From NCBI RefSeq assembly GCF_009741265.1, contig NZ_WOWL01000001.1, forward strand, positions 2,294,001 through 2,358,000: a stretch of 64,000 nucleotides of DNA, written 5' to 3'. Positions 41,346-49,789 of this stretch are shown here, piece by piece. How positions within the stretch are numbered: the stretch's first letter is position 1; each line of letters starts with the position of its first letter. The notes below the pieces were generated by a model. The model ran no database searches, was not told the origin of the DNA, and saw nothing but the letters and a program-made list of their open reading frames with translations. The translations under genes and the position numbers were made by a program. This DNA comes from Pseudarthrobacter sp. GA104. Its GTDB lineage: Bacteria > Actinomycetota > Actinomycetes > Actinomycetales > Micrococcaceae.

Positions 41346-42878
41346 ATGACTCTCAACAAGTTCAACCTGCCCGACGTCGGCGAGGGACTCACCGAGGCCG
41401 AAATCGTCTCCTGGAAGGTCAAGCCGGGCGACGCCGTCGCCATTAACGACGTCCTCTGCGAAATCGAAACGGCCAAGTCCCTCGTGGAACTGCCGTCTCC
41501 GTTCGCGGGAACCGTCACTGAACTGCTGGTCCCCGAAGGCGTGACCATCGACGTCGGCACCGCGATCATCAGCGTCAGCGATGACGTCGCGGGGGACCCG
41601 ACCCCCGCGGACGTCCCTGCGCCTGAGATGCCTGTCCAGCCGCTCTACGGAAAGCTTCCGGCGTCCGACGCCGACTCAACGGGAAGTGCCCCCGCCGCCG
41701 ACAGTGCGTTGGCCGGAGGGCCCCTGGTTGGCTCCGGGCCAAAGGCGGACGCCGTCAAGCGGCGGCCAAGGATTTCGACCAGCTCCACCACCAGGGGCCC
41801 GGCGGGTGCACTGTCCGTCAACGCGCCGGAGGTGGAGCCGGTCCAGCCCCGCACGCCGGCCGAGGTGTCCGCAAGGCCGGGGACACCGGCAGGCACTGCC
41901 ACCCGGCTGCCAGGCGAAACCGCCGTCGACGCCGTGGACAACCGCCCCACGCTGGGCGGCACCATCACCGGCCTGGTCAACAAGGTCCTGGCGAAGCCCC
42001 CGGTCCGCAAGATCGCCCGGGACCTGGGCATTGACCTGGCGGACGTGGTGGCAACCGGATCACGCGGCGAGGTCACCCGGGAGGACCTGGTCAGCTACCA
42101 GGCCCAGCGGGACGCGGAACTGGACAAGGCGGACGGGTTCTGGGGGAAGGCCGGCAAGCCGCAGGACCAGAGGATCGAACGGATTCCCGTCAAGGGCGTC
42201 CGGAAAGCCACGGCGAAGGCCATGGTGGATTCCGCGTTCGCGGCGCCGCACGTCAGTATTTTCGTCGACGTTGATGCCAGCCGCACCATGGAATTCGTCA
42301 AGCGGCTCAAGGCGTCCAGGGATTTTGAGGGCATCAAAGTCTCGCCGCTGCTTATCCTTGCCAAGGCCGTGATCTGGGCGGCCGCACGGAACCCCAGCGT
42401 CAATGCCACGTGGGTGGACAACGCGGACGGAACCGGCGGCGCCGAGATCCATGTGAAGCATTACATGAACCTGGGCATCGCGGCAGCCACACCCCGCGGG
42501 CTGATGGTGCCCAACATCAAGAACGCCCAGGACCTGTCCCTGAAGGAACTGGCGCTGGCGCTCAACAACCTGGCCGTCACCGCCAGGGCCGGCAAAACCC
42601 AGCCCGCCGAGATGCAGGGCGGCACGCTCACCATCACCAACATCGGTGCCCTCGGGATTGATACCGGCACGCCCATCATCAATCCGGGCGAGGTTGCCAT
42701 CGTGGCCTTCGGAACCATCAAGCAGAAGCCCTGGGTCCTGGACGGGGAAGTGATCCCGCGCTGGATCACCACCCTTGGCGGATCATTCGACCACCGCGTG
42801 GTGGACGGCGACCTCTCCGCCCGCTTTATGGCCGACGTCGCTGCCATCCTTGAGGAGCCGGCGCTCCTCCTGGACTAG
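41346..42878 (+). CDS. bkdC: Dihydrolipoamide acyltransferase (E2) of 2-oxoacid dehydrogenase
   Basis: 510 residues in three domains. An N-terminal lipoyl domain (1-80) has the lipoylated Lys in [10 protein letters not shown] Pro/Ala-rich linker follows. The E1/E3-binding domain is near 215-250 ([22 protein letters not shown]). The C-terminal catalytic acyltransferase domain ends with [18 protein letters not shown], where His and Asp of HRVVDG are catalytic. One lipoyl domain fits BCKADH/actinobacterial E2 type. No E3 (lipoamide dehydrogenase) gene is present here, so a shared E3 elsewhere is assumed. Confidence 0.88.
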   Translation: MTLNKFNLPDVGEGLTEAEIVSWKVKPGDAVAINDVLCEIETAKSLVELPSPFAGTVTELLVPEGVTIDVGTAIISVSDDVAGDPTPADVPAPEMPVQPLYGKLPASDADSTGSAPAADSALAGGPLVGSGPKADAVKRRPRISTSSTTRGPAGALSVNAPEVEPVQPRTPAEVSARPGTPAGTATRLPGETAVDAVDNRPTLGGTITGLVNKVLAKPPVRKIARDLGIDLADVVATGSRGEVTREDLVSYQAQRDAELDKADGFWGKAGKPQDQRIERIPVKGVRKATAKAMVDSAFAAPHVSIFVDVDASRTMEFVKRLKASRDFEGIKVSPLLILAKAVIWAAARNPSVNATWVDNADGTGGAEIHVKHYMNLGIAAATPRGLMVPNIKNAQDLSLKELALALNNLAVTARAGKTQPAEMQGGTLTITNIGALGIDTGTPIINPGEVAIVAFGTIKQKPWVLDGEVIPRWITTLGGSFDHRVVDGDLSARFMADVAAILEEPALLLD

Positions 42879-42887
42879 GGCAGCACT

Positions 42888-43508
42888 GTGGCCGCCGACA
42901 GCAGCAGCACCATCCGGCTGAAAAACCGTGCCGCACGATGGCTGACGGAGGTGTTCCAGCCGCCCGTGGTGGTGAGCATCCAGTTGCTGATCAGCCCCAT
43001 GACGCAGCCGGGGTTCCCCGGAACCATCAGCTACGGAGCGCTGGCCGCCCTGTTCGTCTGCGTGCTACCGCTGTTCCTGCTCCTCCTGCTGGTACGGATG
43101 GGGAAGGTGACGGACCACCACGTCAGCGACCGCCGGCAGCGTGCGCCTGTGCTGCTGATGGCGTTGGCCTGCATCCTGGCCGGGCTCCTGGTGCTGGAAG
43201 CGGTGGGGGCGCCGCAAAGCGTGGTGGCAATGGTCCTTGCGGTGGTGGCGGGGGTCGTGGTGCTGGCGGCCGTGAGCCCGTTCTGGAAGATCAGCGGGCA
43301 TGCGGCAGCGGTGTCCTCTTCAGCCGTGATCGCCGTGCTCATGCTTGGGCCGGCCTGGCTTCCGCTGCTGCTCCTGGTACCCGCCGTGGGCTGGTCCCGC
43401 GTGGTGCTGCGCGCGCATTCACGGGCACAGGTGATCGCCGGCGCGCTCTTTGGCGGCGTGGTGATGGGCGGCATCTGGTGGGCCCTCGAAGGCTGGATGG
43501 TTCCTTAG
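42888..43508 (+). CDS. PAP2-like membrane protein
   Basis: 206 residues from GTG 42888, 9 bases after the E2 stop. Five to six membrane helices. The C-terminal RAHSRAQVIAGALFGGVVMG resembles the SRxHS/QVxAG part of type 2 phosphatidic acid phosphatases. The first PAP2 motif (KxxxxxxRP) is degenerate: VTDHHVSDRRQRAPVLLM. Catalytic activity is therefore uncertain; it may act on a lipid phosphate or be a related membrane protein. The close spacing suggests cotranscription with the dehydrogenase operon. Confidence 0.65.
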   Translation: MAADSSSTIRLKNRAARWLTEVFQPPVVVSIQLLISPMTQPGFPGTISYGALAALFVCVLPLFLLLLLVRMGKVTDHHVSDRRQRAPVLLMALACILAGLLVLEAVGAPQSVVAMVLAVVAGVVVLAAVSPFWKISGHAAAVSSSAVIAVLMLGPAWLPLLLLVPAVGWSRVVLRAHSRAQVIAGALFGGVVMGGIWWALEGWMVP

Positions 43509-43539
43509 CCAAGCACCCGGCAGGACGGGTGTCCGCTCC

Positions 43540-43875
43540 CTAGTAGGAGGTATGCGCGGCCAGCATCTCAAGAGTTGCCGGGTCTGCGGTGGTACCCAGG
43601 ACCACTGCGGCACCCGTCATGAGTACAGCCATGGCCGCTGCCATGCCGGCCCAGGCCGTCAGGAGCTTCCAATCCTCCCGCAACACGCTGCCCACGGTCT
43701 CGGGAAGCCTCAGGCCTGGGGCGATGAGGTTCGGCGCGCTGTCCACGCTGCCGTCGTCCAGCAAGGCGACCACCCGGTCATTGCTGCGGTCAACCCGCAT
43801 GGAGCAGATGTGGTTGCCGTGGCGGGCAAGGAGGATGTCGTGGCCTGCCAGATGGCGGCGCTGGAGGGTAATCAT
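43540..43875 (-). CDS. Hypothetical membrane protein
   Basis: 111 residues. The N-terminal 65 residues are polar (RRHLAGHDILLARHGNHICSMRVDRSNDRVVALLDDGS) and may form a small beta-rich domain. One predicted membrane helix follows near residues 72-95 (LLTAWAGMAAAMAVLMTGAAVVLG). No family is recognised. It is convergent with the PAP2-like gene and lies downstream of the universal stress protein gene on the same strand, separated by hairpins at 43948-44017. Confidence 0.5.
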   Translation of the reverse strand: MITLQRRHLAGHDILLARHGNHICSMRVDRSNDRVVALLDDGSVDSAPNLIAPGLRLPETVGSVLREDWKLLTAWAGMAAAMAVLMTGAAVVLGTTADPATLEMLAAHTSY

Positions 43876-43976
43876 TGGGGCCCCTTGATGGTGGTGGTAG
43901 TGGGTGTCCGCACCGTTGGGGGCTTATCCAATTTTATCGTCGGGGCAGCGCCGGAAAGGCGCTTTCGGGCGTGAGA

Positions 43977-44017
43977 ACGGACACCATGCAGGGGCGTGGC
44001 TCCCGCATGGTGTCCGT
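43977..44017. terminator. 13-bp hairpin after the universal stress protein gene
   Basis: ACGGACACCATGC (43977-43989) pairs perfectly with GCATGGTGTCCGT (44005-44017) around a 15-base loop. It lies 7 bases after the leftward stop of the stress protein gene. Only TTCTC follows leftward, so termination is probably not U-tract dependent. A second smaller hairpin, GCGCC-GGAAA-GGCGC, is at 43948-43962. Confidence 0.55.
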
Positions 44018-44024
44018 AAAGCCG

Positions 44025-44453
44025 CTACTCGGCGTCGTACGTGTTTGCGATGTAAACGTCGCAGGGGGCATTGTGGGCAACGCTGTTTGCTACGCTGCCA
44101 AGCACGCGGCCAATACCGTGCATCCTGCGGTTTCCCACCACGATGATCCGGGCTTCCATCCGCAGGGCCTCCTTGATGAGTGCATCGGCCGGCCGGCCGC
44201 GGGCGGCGGAGTACGTCACCTTGATGTCCCTCCCCAGCGATTCTGCGACTGTCCGTGCCACGTGCTCGGCGGCATCCGCGTCGGACACGATCCACCGGTC
44301 GCTGCCGCTGCCAAACACCTCGGTCTTGTCGCTGTCGAAGGCGGACACCACATGGAGGGAGGCGCCGAGGGCCGCGGCGAGGTCCCGCGCCGCTTCGGCT
44401 GCTTTCTTTGCCGTCCCGCTGCCGTCCACCCCTACAACGATGATTCCGCTCAT
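44025..44453 (-). CDS. Universal stress protein (UspA family)
   Basis: 142 residues, single Usp domain. IIVVGVDGSGTAKKAAEAA at the start is the usual N-terminal strand and Asp; the C-terminal VVGNRRMHGIGRVLGSVANSV matches the ATP-binding pattern G-2x-G-9x-G-(S/T). It is probably an ATP-binding, stress-induced cytoplasmic protein of unknown partner. It lies between the membrane protein gene and the aminotransferase gene, all leftward but separated by 45 bases or more. Confidence 0.9.
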   Translation of the reverse strand: MSGIIVVGVDGSGTAKKAAEAARDLAAALGASLHVVSAFDSDKTEVFGSGSDRWIVSDADAAEHVARTVAESLGRDIKVTYSAARGRPADALIKEALRMEARIIVVGNRRMHGIGRVLGSVANSVAHNAPCDVYIANTYDAE

Positions 44454-44498
44454 GTGTGCTCCTTTGCTTGGTTTCGGTGGCGCTTGGTCAGGCCAAGG

Positions 44499-45791
44499 CT
44501 ACAGCGCGGCGATGGCTTCCTGCAGCACCGGCGCCAGGCGGCGCACGCCTTCGGTGATGGCTTCCGGGGGCACGGCGCTGAACGCCAGGCGCAGCTTGTT
44601 GGACGGTTCGTCCGACGGCGTGAAGGCGGCCCCGGGGATGAACACCACTCCGGCGTCGATCGCCTTCTGCAACAGGGGATAAGTGTCCACCCCCTCCGGG
44701 AGGGTCACCCATACGAAGAAGCCGCCCTCGGGGCTGGTCCAGGTGGTTCCGGCCGGCATGTGCTCGGCCAGGGCGGCGAGCATGGCGCTGCAGCGTTCGG
44801 CGTACAGCTCGCGGTAGGTCTGGATCTGGCCCCTCCAGTCGTAGTCGCGGAGGTACGCCGAGACCAGCATCTGGTTGAAGGCCGGCGGGCAGAGCGTCAC
44901 GGCCTCGGCTGCCAGGTAATACCGGCGCTGCAGGTGTTCGGGAACCAGGGCCCAGCCGATCCGCAGGCCGGGGGCGAAAATCTTGGAGAAGGAACCCATG
45001 TAGATGACGTCGTCCGGGTTTTCTGCGCGGAGCGGCTTAAGTGGCTCACCGCCGAAGCGGAGCAGGCCGTAGGGGTTGTCCTCGATCACCAGGATATTCG
45101 CTTTGCGGCATATGTCCACCACCTGCTGGCGGCGCTCCTTGGCCAGCGTTATCCCCGAGGGGTTGTTGAAGTTGGGGATGGTGTACAGGAACTTGACGTT
45201 CTTTCCGGCCGTCTGGAGGGCGGCAATCCGCGCCTCCAGCAGTTCCGGCACCAGGCCGGACTGGTCCATCCCTATGGTTTCCACCTGCACCTGGTACGCC
45301 TCGAAGGTGTTGAGTGCGCCCACGTAGGTGGGCTCCTCCACGAGGACCACGTCGCCCGGATTGCAGAAGACCTTGGTGGCCACGTCCTGCGCAGACTGCG
45401 AACCGGCGGTGATCACCACGTTCTGCGGAAGGGCGTCGAGAATGCCTTCTGCCGCCATCACCTCGCAGATCTGGGCGCGGAGCTCCTCGGATCCTTGCCC
45501 GCTGCCGTACTGCAGTGCGGTCAGCCCGTCGTCGGCGATGATTTTCGCGGCCGTCGCGGCGAGCCGGTCCAGCGGGAGGGACTGCAGGTAGGGGCTTCCG
45601 CCGGCAAGCGAGACAAGCCCTGGACGCATGGAAATGTCAAAGACATCCCTCACCGCTGACTGTCGGATGTTCGCGGCGCGTGCTGAAAACAGTTCTTCAT
45701 GGCGGTGGGCGGAGGTTGCCGCCCGCTCGATGGCATCAATGGCTTCGGCCGGCAGCGTCCCTGCTGCGGCGTCAAGTGTTTCGTGGGTCAC
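44499..45791 (-). CDS. PLP-dependent aminotransferase (LysN/2-aminoadipate type)
   Basis: 430 residues of fold-type I aminotransferases like LysN/ARO8. GSFSKIFAPGLRIGW holds the PLP Lys; LQYGSGQGSEELRAQI, ITAGSQSAQDVATKVFCNPGD, TIPNFNNPSGITL and VIEDNPYGLLRF are family motifs. It has no N-terminal GntR domain, so it is an enzyme, not an MocR regulator. Likely substrates are aromatic, 2-aminoadipate or branched-chain amino acids; the last would fit the dehydrogenase operon nearby, but no direct link is visible. Confidence 0.87.
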   Translation of the reverse strand: MTHETLDAAAGTLPAEAIDAIERAATSAHRHEELFSARAANIRQSAVRDVFDISMRPGLVSLAGGSPYLQSLPLDRLAATAAKIIADDGLTALQYGSGQGSEELRAQICEVMAAEGILDALPQNVVITAGSQSAQDVATKVFCNPGDVVLVEEPTYVGALNTFEAYQVQVETIGMDQSGLVPELLEARIAALQTAGKNVKFLYTIPNFNNPSGITLAKERRQQVVDICRKANILVIEDNPYGLLRFGGEPLKPLRAENPDDVIYMGSFSKIFAPGLRIGWALVPEHLQRRYYLAAEAVTLCPPAFNQMLVSAYLRDYDWRGQIQTYRELYAERCSAMLAALAEHMPAGTTWTSPEGGFFVWVTLPEGVDTYPLLQKAIDAGVVFIPGAAFTPSDEPSNKLRLAFSAVPPEAITEGVRRLAPVLQEAIAAL

Positions 45792-45887
45792 ATCATCAGG
45801 ATACCGCGGAGTGTTGCCTAAAAAGCAACACCTGTATATCAGTGAGTCACCCGGCCTGTGGGCCCGGCCGTTGGAAGCAGGGCAGCC

Positions 45888-46658
45888 CTAGTCGAGCTCC
45901 AGCGCCTCCGCCAGGCTGCGTCCGTTCACGTAGATCTCTGCCCTGATGGCGCCGGCGGCCGCTACTGCTGTTTGCGTGAGCTGTGCTTCCATGCGGGGCA
46001 CATCGCAGGTCCCTCCGGGCCTAAGGACGCCGGTGAGGTACACCGTGACGGTGGTGCCGTCGAAGCTGCCGGAAAGGAACTTCAGCCGCGACCCGGACAG
46101 GGCGTTGTAGGCCTTCGGTTCATGCTCGGACAGCGCCTCCCCGGGCGGGTCCAGCAGCGCGCCGATGGCAGCAGGAAGCGCCTCCGCGGCAGGGCCGGCG
46201 TGGGCTATGCCCACCAGGCTGTCATTGCAGCCAAAGCGCACTCCGTTCCTGCCGCCGTCGTCCACGAGCACGTAGTACGCGGTGACCGTGCCGGCCTCGG
46301 ATTCGCCATGGATGGTGCCGTCCGGGAGCCCAGCTTGCGCCGCCCCGGCTTCGGAGCTGCCGGTTGCCGGAACGGATGTAGCCCGCGCGTCCGGTCCCGC
46401 AGCGGGGCCGGATGAGTCCGGCGGTGCGGCGGGAGCCTCCAGCGGCGCGGCGTCCCGGGGCTGCGGTGCGGGGGTAAGGGACTGCGGGGCTTCTGCCGGC
46501 GCGCCCCTGTTGACTGCCAGCGGGGCGGAAGGCGCCTGCCTGGGCTCCTGGGGGGCCTGGACTACGCAGGCGCCGAGCCACAATGGAAGCGTGAGGCTGG
46601 CCACTGCTGCTGCCCGCAGCCTGGCCCTGCGTTCTCCTGCATTCCACCCTGCTGGCAT
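45888..46658 (-). CDS. GerMN-domain lipoprotein
   Basis: 256 residues. The N-terminus has a lipobox (LPLWLGAC, Cys near residue 31) after an Arg-rich start, so it is probably an outer-face lipoprotein. A Pro/Ala-rich linker of about 75 residues follows. The C-terminal GerMN domain covers about residues 125-256 (VTAYYVLVDDGGRNGVRFGC, LKFLSGSFDGTTVTVYLTG, VAAAGAIRAEIYVNGRSL). The domain occurs in spore germination GerM and in actinobacterial LpqB; its function here is unknown. Confidence 0.75.
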   Translation of the reverse strand: MPAGWNAGERRARLRAAAVASLTLPLWLGACVVQAPQEPRQAPSAPLAVNRGAPAEAPQSLTPAPQPRDAAPLEAPAAPPDSSGPAAGPDARATSVPATGSSEAGAAQAGLPDGTIHGESEAGTVTAYYVLVDDGGRNGVRFGCNDSLVGIAHAGPAAEALPAAIGALLDPPGEALSEHEPKAYNALSGSRLKFLSGSFDGTTVTVYLTGVLRPGGTCDVPRMEAQLTQTAVAAAGAIRAEIYVNGRSLAEALELD

Positions 46659-46785
46659 GCCTGCACCGCAATCCTTGTCCGGTCCGGTGGATTAACGTTA
46701 CGGCCGGGGTTTTGGAGCGGGAATGCCGGGAAGGTACCGGTTGGGATAAGAGTTGGTCACGGGAGCGCGGCAGGCAGCGCCGCAG

Positions 46786-48030
46786 TCAGGACGTCGGCTG
46801 GCCCGGCCATACCCTGCCTTCCCATGGATCGTAGTCCGCAATGAGTTCCTCCTGCTCCGGGCGCTCCGCCTCCGGGACGTGCTGCAGGTTCACCCGCACC
46901 CGGTACCAGAGCGAGCTCGATCCGCGCATCCCGTCCACCATGACGTCTGCTGGATGGAGGTCTTGGACAAGGCCGGCATGCCGGGACTTCCACTCCCCAA
47001 GGGCGGCCAGCGCCTCGGGCTTGGTCCTGGTCCGGGCCACTTCGATGAGCGGCATCACCGATTGCCGGCGGCCGGAGCCGTCCCCGGCACGCGGCGCCTT
47101 CTCGGCGGGTCCCAGCTCGGCAGCCAGGGCCAGGAGTGCATCCAGGGTGCCCACGGCGTCGTCGATCCCCGCGTGGGGGTCGCCCATATCAGCGAAGCGC
47201 CCGGGCACTGTTAGGACCGTAAACTGTTCGGGCCGGGCGGAGCGGACTTCATCCCACGTCAACGGCGTGGAGACCCGGGCGTCGGGCAGGGGCCGGATCG
47301 AGTAGGCCGATGCCACGGTGCGGTCCTTGGCGTTCTGGTTGAAGTCCACAAACACACTCTCACCGCGCTCCTCCTTCCACCACCGCGCGGTGGCCAGGCC
47401 CGGAGCGCGGTTCTCAACCTCACGGGCGAGGGTCTCTGCGGCGAGCCGGACGTCACGGTAGGACCACTGCGGCGCGATCCGCACCAGGATGTGGAGCCCG
47501 CGCGAGCCGCTGGTTTTTGGCCACCCCGCCAGGCCGACGTCGTCGAGCACCTCCCGCGCCACATAGGCGACGTCGACGATCTGCGACCAGTCCACGCCCG
47601 GCATCGGGTCAAGGTCCACGCGGAGCTCATCGGGGTGCTCCAGGTCCTCGGCGCGCACGGGATGCGGGTTAAGGTCCAGGCACCCGAGATTCACCACCCA
47701 GGCCAGGCCGGCGGCGTCCCGGATGACCGCCTCTTCGGCCGATGTCCCGGACGCGTAGTGCAGTGTTGCGGTGTCAATGAAGTCCGGGTGGTTTTCCGGC
47801 ACGCGCTTCTGGAAAAACGGCTCTGCGCCGATGCCCTTGGGGAAGCGCTTGAGGACCATCGGCCGCCCGCCTGCACCGCGCAGTGCGCCCTCCGCGACGG
47901 AAAGGTAGTACCGCACCAGGTCCAGCTTCGTCAGCCCCGGTTCCGGGAACACCATCTTGTCGGGGCTTGAGATGCGGACTTCTGTCCCGGCAATGGAAAG
48001 GGTCTCGGCCGGGGTCTTCGACGGGCTCAT
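46786..48030 (-). CDS. LigD-type NHEJ polymerase domain protein
   Basis: 414 residues. An archaeo-eukaryotic primase-type polymerase as in bacterial LigD: metal-binding DLDPMPG (DxD), TSGSRGLHILV (SxH motif) and FVDFNQNAKDRTVASAYSIRP. In nonhomologous end joining it fills gaps, often adding ribonucleotides, with Ku and a ligase. The ligase and 3'-phosphoesterase domains of full LigD are absent, as is a Ku gene in the window, so these must be elsewhere if NHEJ operates. About 100 residues after the polymerase core match no domain I recognise. Confidence 0.82.
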   Translation of the reverse strand: MSPSKTPAETLSIAGTEVRISSPDKMVFPEPGLTKLDLVRYYLSVAEGALRGAGGRPMVLKRFPKGIGAEPFFQKRVPENHPDFIDTATLHYASGTSAEEAVIRDAAGLAWVVNLGCLDLNPHPVRAEDLEHPDELRVDLDPMPGVDWSQIVDVAYVAREVLDDVGLAGWPKTSGSRGLHILVRIAPQWSYRDVRLAAETLAREVENRAPGLATARWWKEERGESVFVDFNQNAKDRTVASAYSIRPLPDARVSTPLTWDEVRSARPEQFTVLTVPGRFADMGDPHAGIDDAVGTLDALLALAAELGPAEKAPRAGDGSGRRQSVMPLIEVARTRTKPEALAALGEWKSRHAGLVQDLHPADVMVDGMRGSSSLWYRVRVNLQHVPEAERPEQEELIADYDPWEGRVWPGQPTS

Positions 48031-48095
48031 TCCGTCACGCTAGCAACGATCGGATGCGGCAGCCAGAGCGGGAGCGGCCGCCGCGTTAAACCGAA

Positions 48096-48125
48096 GTGCC
48101 CGGCGCAGATCTCTGCACCGGGCAC
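48096..48125 (-). terminator. Hairpin after the FMN reductase gene
   Basis: GTGCCCGG-c-GCAG pairs with CTGC-a-CCGGGCAC around ATCT (48096-48125), one internal mismatch. Leftward it continues TTCGGTTTAA. It lies 17 bases after the leftward reductase stop. Confidence 0.55.
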
Positions 48126-48142
48126 CGCGGACGGCCAGCTGG

Positions 48143-48700
48143 CTAGGCTGCCGGCCGGGCGGCCGCGAGGGCGTCGAACACACCCTTGATCTGCTCCACC
48201 ACCTCAGCGTCGTCCTTCGGGTGGATCTCAGCGAAGCGCACCATGGAGCCGGGCACGGCGAGCTTGACGTCCTCGAGAACCCGGGCGCCGGCGATGCCTG
48301 CAGCCTTGCGGGCCTCGTCCTGGGCCCAGACCCCGCCGTACTGGCCAAAGGCAGTTCCGACGACGGCGGTGGGCTTGCCGGCGAGGGCGCCGGCGCCGAA
48401 GGGGCGGGACAGCCAGTCGATGGCGTTCTTCAGGGCGGCCGGCACCGTGCCGTTGTGCTCCGGAGTGACGAGCAGCAGCGTGTCCGCCCCGTTGGCGGCG
48501 GCGCGCAGCGCGGCAGCCGCCTCGGGCACCTGGCCCTCGACGTCGATGTCCTCGTTGTAGAACGGAATGTTGCCCAGGCTCTCGTGGATCACCACGTCCA
48601 CCTGCTCCGGTGCGTTCAGCTGGATTGCCTCGGCAAGTTTCTGGTTGGTGGAGTCGGCGCGGAGGCTGCCGACGAGGGTGAGGACGGTGCTCTTGGTCAT
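48143..48700 (-). CDS. NADPH-dependent FMN reductase
   Basis: 185 residues from ATG 48700 (CAGGAG upstream). Flavodoxin-like fold: VLTLVGSLRADSTNQKLAEAI phosphate-binding loop, PEHNGTVPAALKNAIDWLSR, and TAFGQYGGVWAQDEARK. It reduces free or bound FMN, or quinones/azo compounds, with NADPH. It is divergent from a TetR gene, and a 22-bp palindrome lies between them, so it is probably induced by an electrophile or quinone that releases TetR. Confidence 0.88.
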   Translation of the reverse strand: MTKSTVLTLVGSLRADSTNQKLAEAIQLNAPEQVDVVIHESLGNIPFYNEDIDVEGQVPEAAAALRAAANGADTLLLVTPEHNGTVPAALKNAIDWLSRPFGAGALAGKPTAVVGTAFGQYGGVWAQDEARKAAGIAGARVLEDVKLAVPGSMVRFAEIHPKDDAEVVEQIKGVFDALAAARPAA

Positions 48701-48774
48701 GGGAACTCCTGGATCAGGGCTGCGGGAGGGCCGCTGCCGTTGGAAAGCTGGGGCAGTTACTGCCTTCACCAGAG

Positions 48775-48796
48775 TAAACGGACCGTAGTCCGTTTA
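48775..48796. promoter_or_regulatory. 22-bp palindromic TetR operator
   Basis: TAAACGGAC (48775-48783) and GTCCGTTTA (48788-48796) are perfect inverted repeats around CGTA. The site lies in the 123-base spacer between the FMN reductase and TetR starts, 27 bases from the latter. Arm length and spacing are typical of TetR operators. Confidence 0.8.
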
Positions 48797-48823
48797 TTAT
48801 TCCCGGGCCTTAGAATAACTGAT

Positions 48824-49432
48824 GTGAGCTTCATCCCACTGCGGCCCGGCCTGACCCCGGAGCCCTCCCCTGAACGCAGCGACGCCGCGCGGAACCGGGA
48901 ACGCCTGCTGAAGGCTGCGCAGGAACTTATTGAGGAGTGCGGCGCCCAGGGCCTGACCATGGACCGGCTCGCTGAACACGCCGGTGTGGGGAAAGGCACC
49001 GTTTTCCGCCGGTTTGGCAGCCGGGCCGGGCTGATGCTTACCCTCCTGAGTGAATCGGAGGCTGCCTTCCAGGCGCGCTTCATGTTTGGACCGCCGCCGC
49101 TTGGGCCGGGCGCTCCGGGGCTGGAACGGCTCATCGCGTTCGGTGCCGAAAGAATCGCCTACGTGATGGAATTCGGCGAGCTTGTGCTCGCGGCGGAGAA
49201 CGCAGCCCGGGGCCGCTTCGAAGCGCCTCCCGCGGCGCTCTGGCACCGCCATATCGAGGTGCTGCTCCGGGACGAGGGATTCGAGCCCGACCCCTGGCTG
49301 ATGGCGGGATCCTTGAGCGCAACCCTTGATCCGGAGCGGCTGCTGACCCTGGTGAGGGTGCACGGAGTTACCCCCGAACGGTTGGCGGCTTCGTGGCGGG
49401 AGCTTGTCACACGGGTGGTCCGCGGCGCGTAG
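48824..49432 (+). CDS. TetR-family regulator
   Basis: 202 residues from GTG 48824; upstream the frame stays open through the reductase gene but is antisense to it. HTH near residues 21-65: RERLLKAAQELIEECGAQGLTMDRLAEHAGVGKGTVFRRFGSRAGL. The C-terminal domain would bind the inducer. The palindrome 27 bases upstream is its likely binding site, controlling itself and the divergent FMN reductase. Confidence 0.87.
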   Translation: MSFIPLRPGLTPEPSPERSDAARNRERLLKAAQELIEECGAQGLTMDRLAEHAGVGKGTVFRRFGSRAGLMLTLLSESEAAFQARFMFGPPPLGPGAPGLERLIAFGAERIAYVMEFGELVLAAENAARGRFEAPPAALWHRHIEVLLRDEGFEPDPWLMAGSLSATLDPERLLTLVRVHGVTPERLAASWRELVTRVVRGA

Positions 49433-49645
49433 ATTACGCCAGTTTCGTGCCGGCCGTCCAGTCACACGAACTTCACAAACTTATTCATAACGATCTGATA
49501 CGGGCGGGTAGCTTTCCGGGCGTCCGCCCGCATTTTCGCTCGGGGCTTGTGATAGTTTCCTCTGGAATGTGACCCGCGACATAGTCCATCAGGACCTGGC
49601 CTGCCAAGGCTGCGGGAGGCCAGCTACCCGCTGGTGGAGGACCCG

Positions 49646-49669
49646 ATGACGCGGCACAACCCCCGCTGA
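49646..49669 (+). CDS. Possible leader peptide (7 aa)
   Basis: ATG 49646 with GGTGGAGG about 6 bases ahead opens MTRHNPR and stops at TGA 49667-49669, inside the CCCCG/CGGGG hairpin. Such an arrangement could couple translation of a leader to RNA structure upstream of the permease genes. The peptide has no known homologue that I can name; the call rests on the ribosome site alone. Confidence 0.25.
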   Translation: MTRHNPR

Positions 49670-49696
49670 ACCGGGGATGACGGAAGGATCCAGCAC

Positions 49697-49783
49697 GTGA
49701 TTGTTGACAGGGCCAAGAACCCGGCGCACCAGTGGATACTGCTGTGCTCCTTCCCCCGGCCCGTGGCGGCGAAACGGAAATAG
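49697..49783 (+). CDS. Possible short upstream ORF (28 aa)
   Basis: GTG 49697 with GGAAGGA about 8 bases ahead opens 28 codons (VIVDRAKNPAHQWILLCSFP...), ending at TAG 49781-49783, 6 bases before the permease ATG. If translated it would couple to the permease. Composition is unremarkable and no family is recognised. Confidence 0.25.
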   Translation: MIVDRAKNPAHQWILLCSFPRPVAAKRK

Positions 49784-49789
49784 CGCCCC

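Larger units (their letters stand above)
49433..49789 (+). promoter_or_regulatory. Long 5' leader of the oligopeptide ABC operon
   Basis: A 357-base stretch without a regular gene. It begins with an AT-richer segment (49467-49500) suitable for a promoter, then GC-rich potential hairpins, including CCCCG-ctgaac-CGGGG at 49661-49676. Two short start codons have good Shine-Dalgarno sites: ATG 49646 (heptapeptide) and GTG 49697 (28 codons). It does not match a riboswitch class I can identify. Confidence 0.4.

Noticed and set aside
43875..45659. 594-codon open frame on the + strand
   Set aside because: Antisense to the universal stress protein and aminotransferase genes, both with clear motifs; composition is His/Gly/Arg shadow.
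49433..49789. Known riboswitch before the peptide ABC operon
   Set aside because: No consensus core of TPP, cobalamin, SAM, glycine, ydaO or FMN classes could be recognised by eye; kept only as a structured leader.
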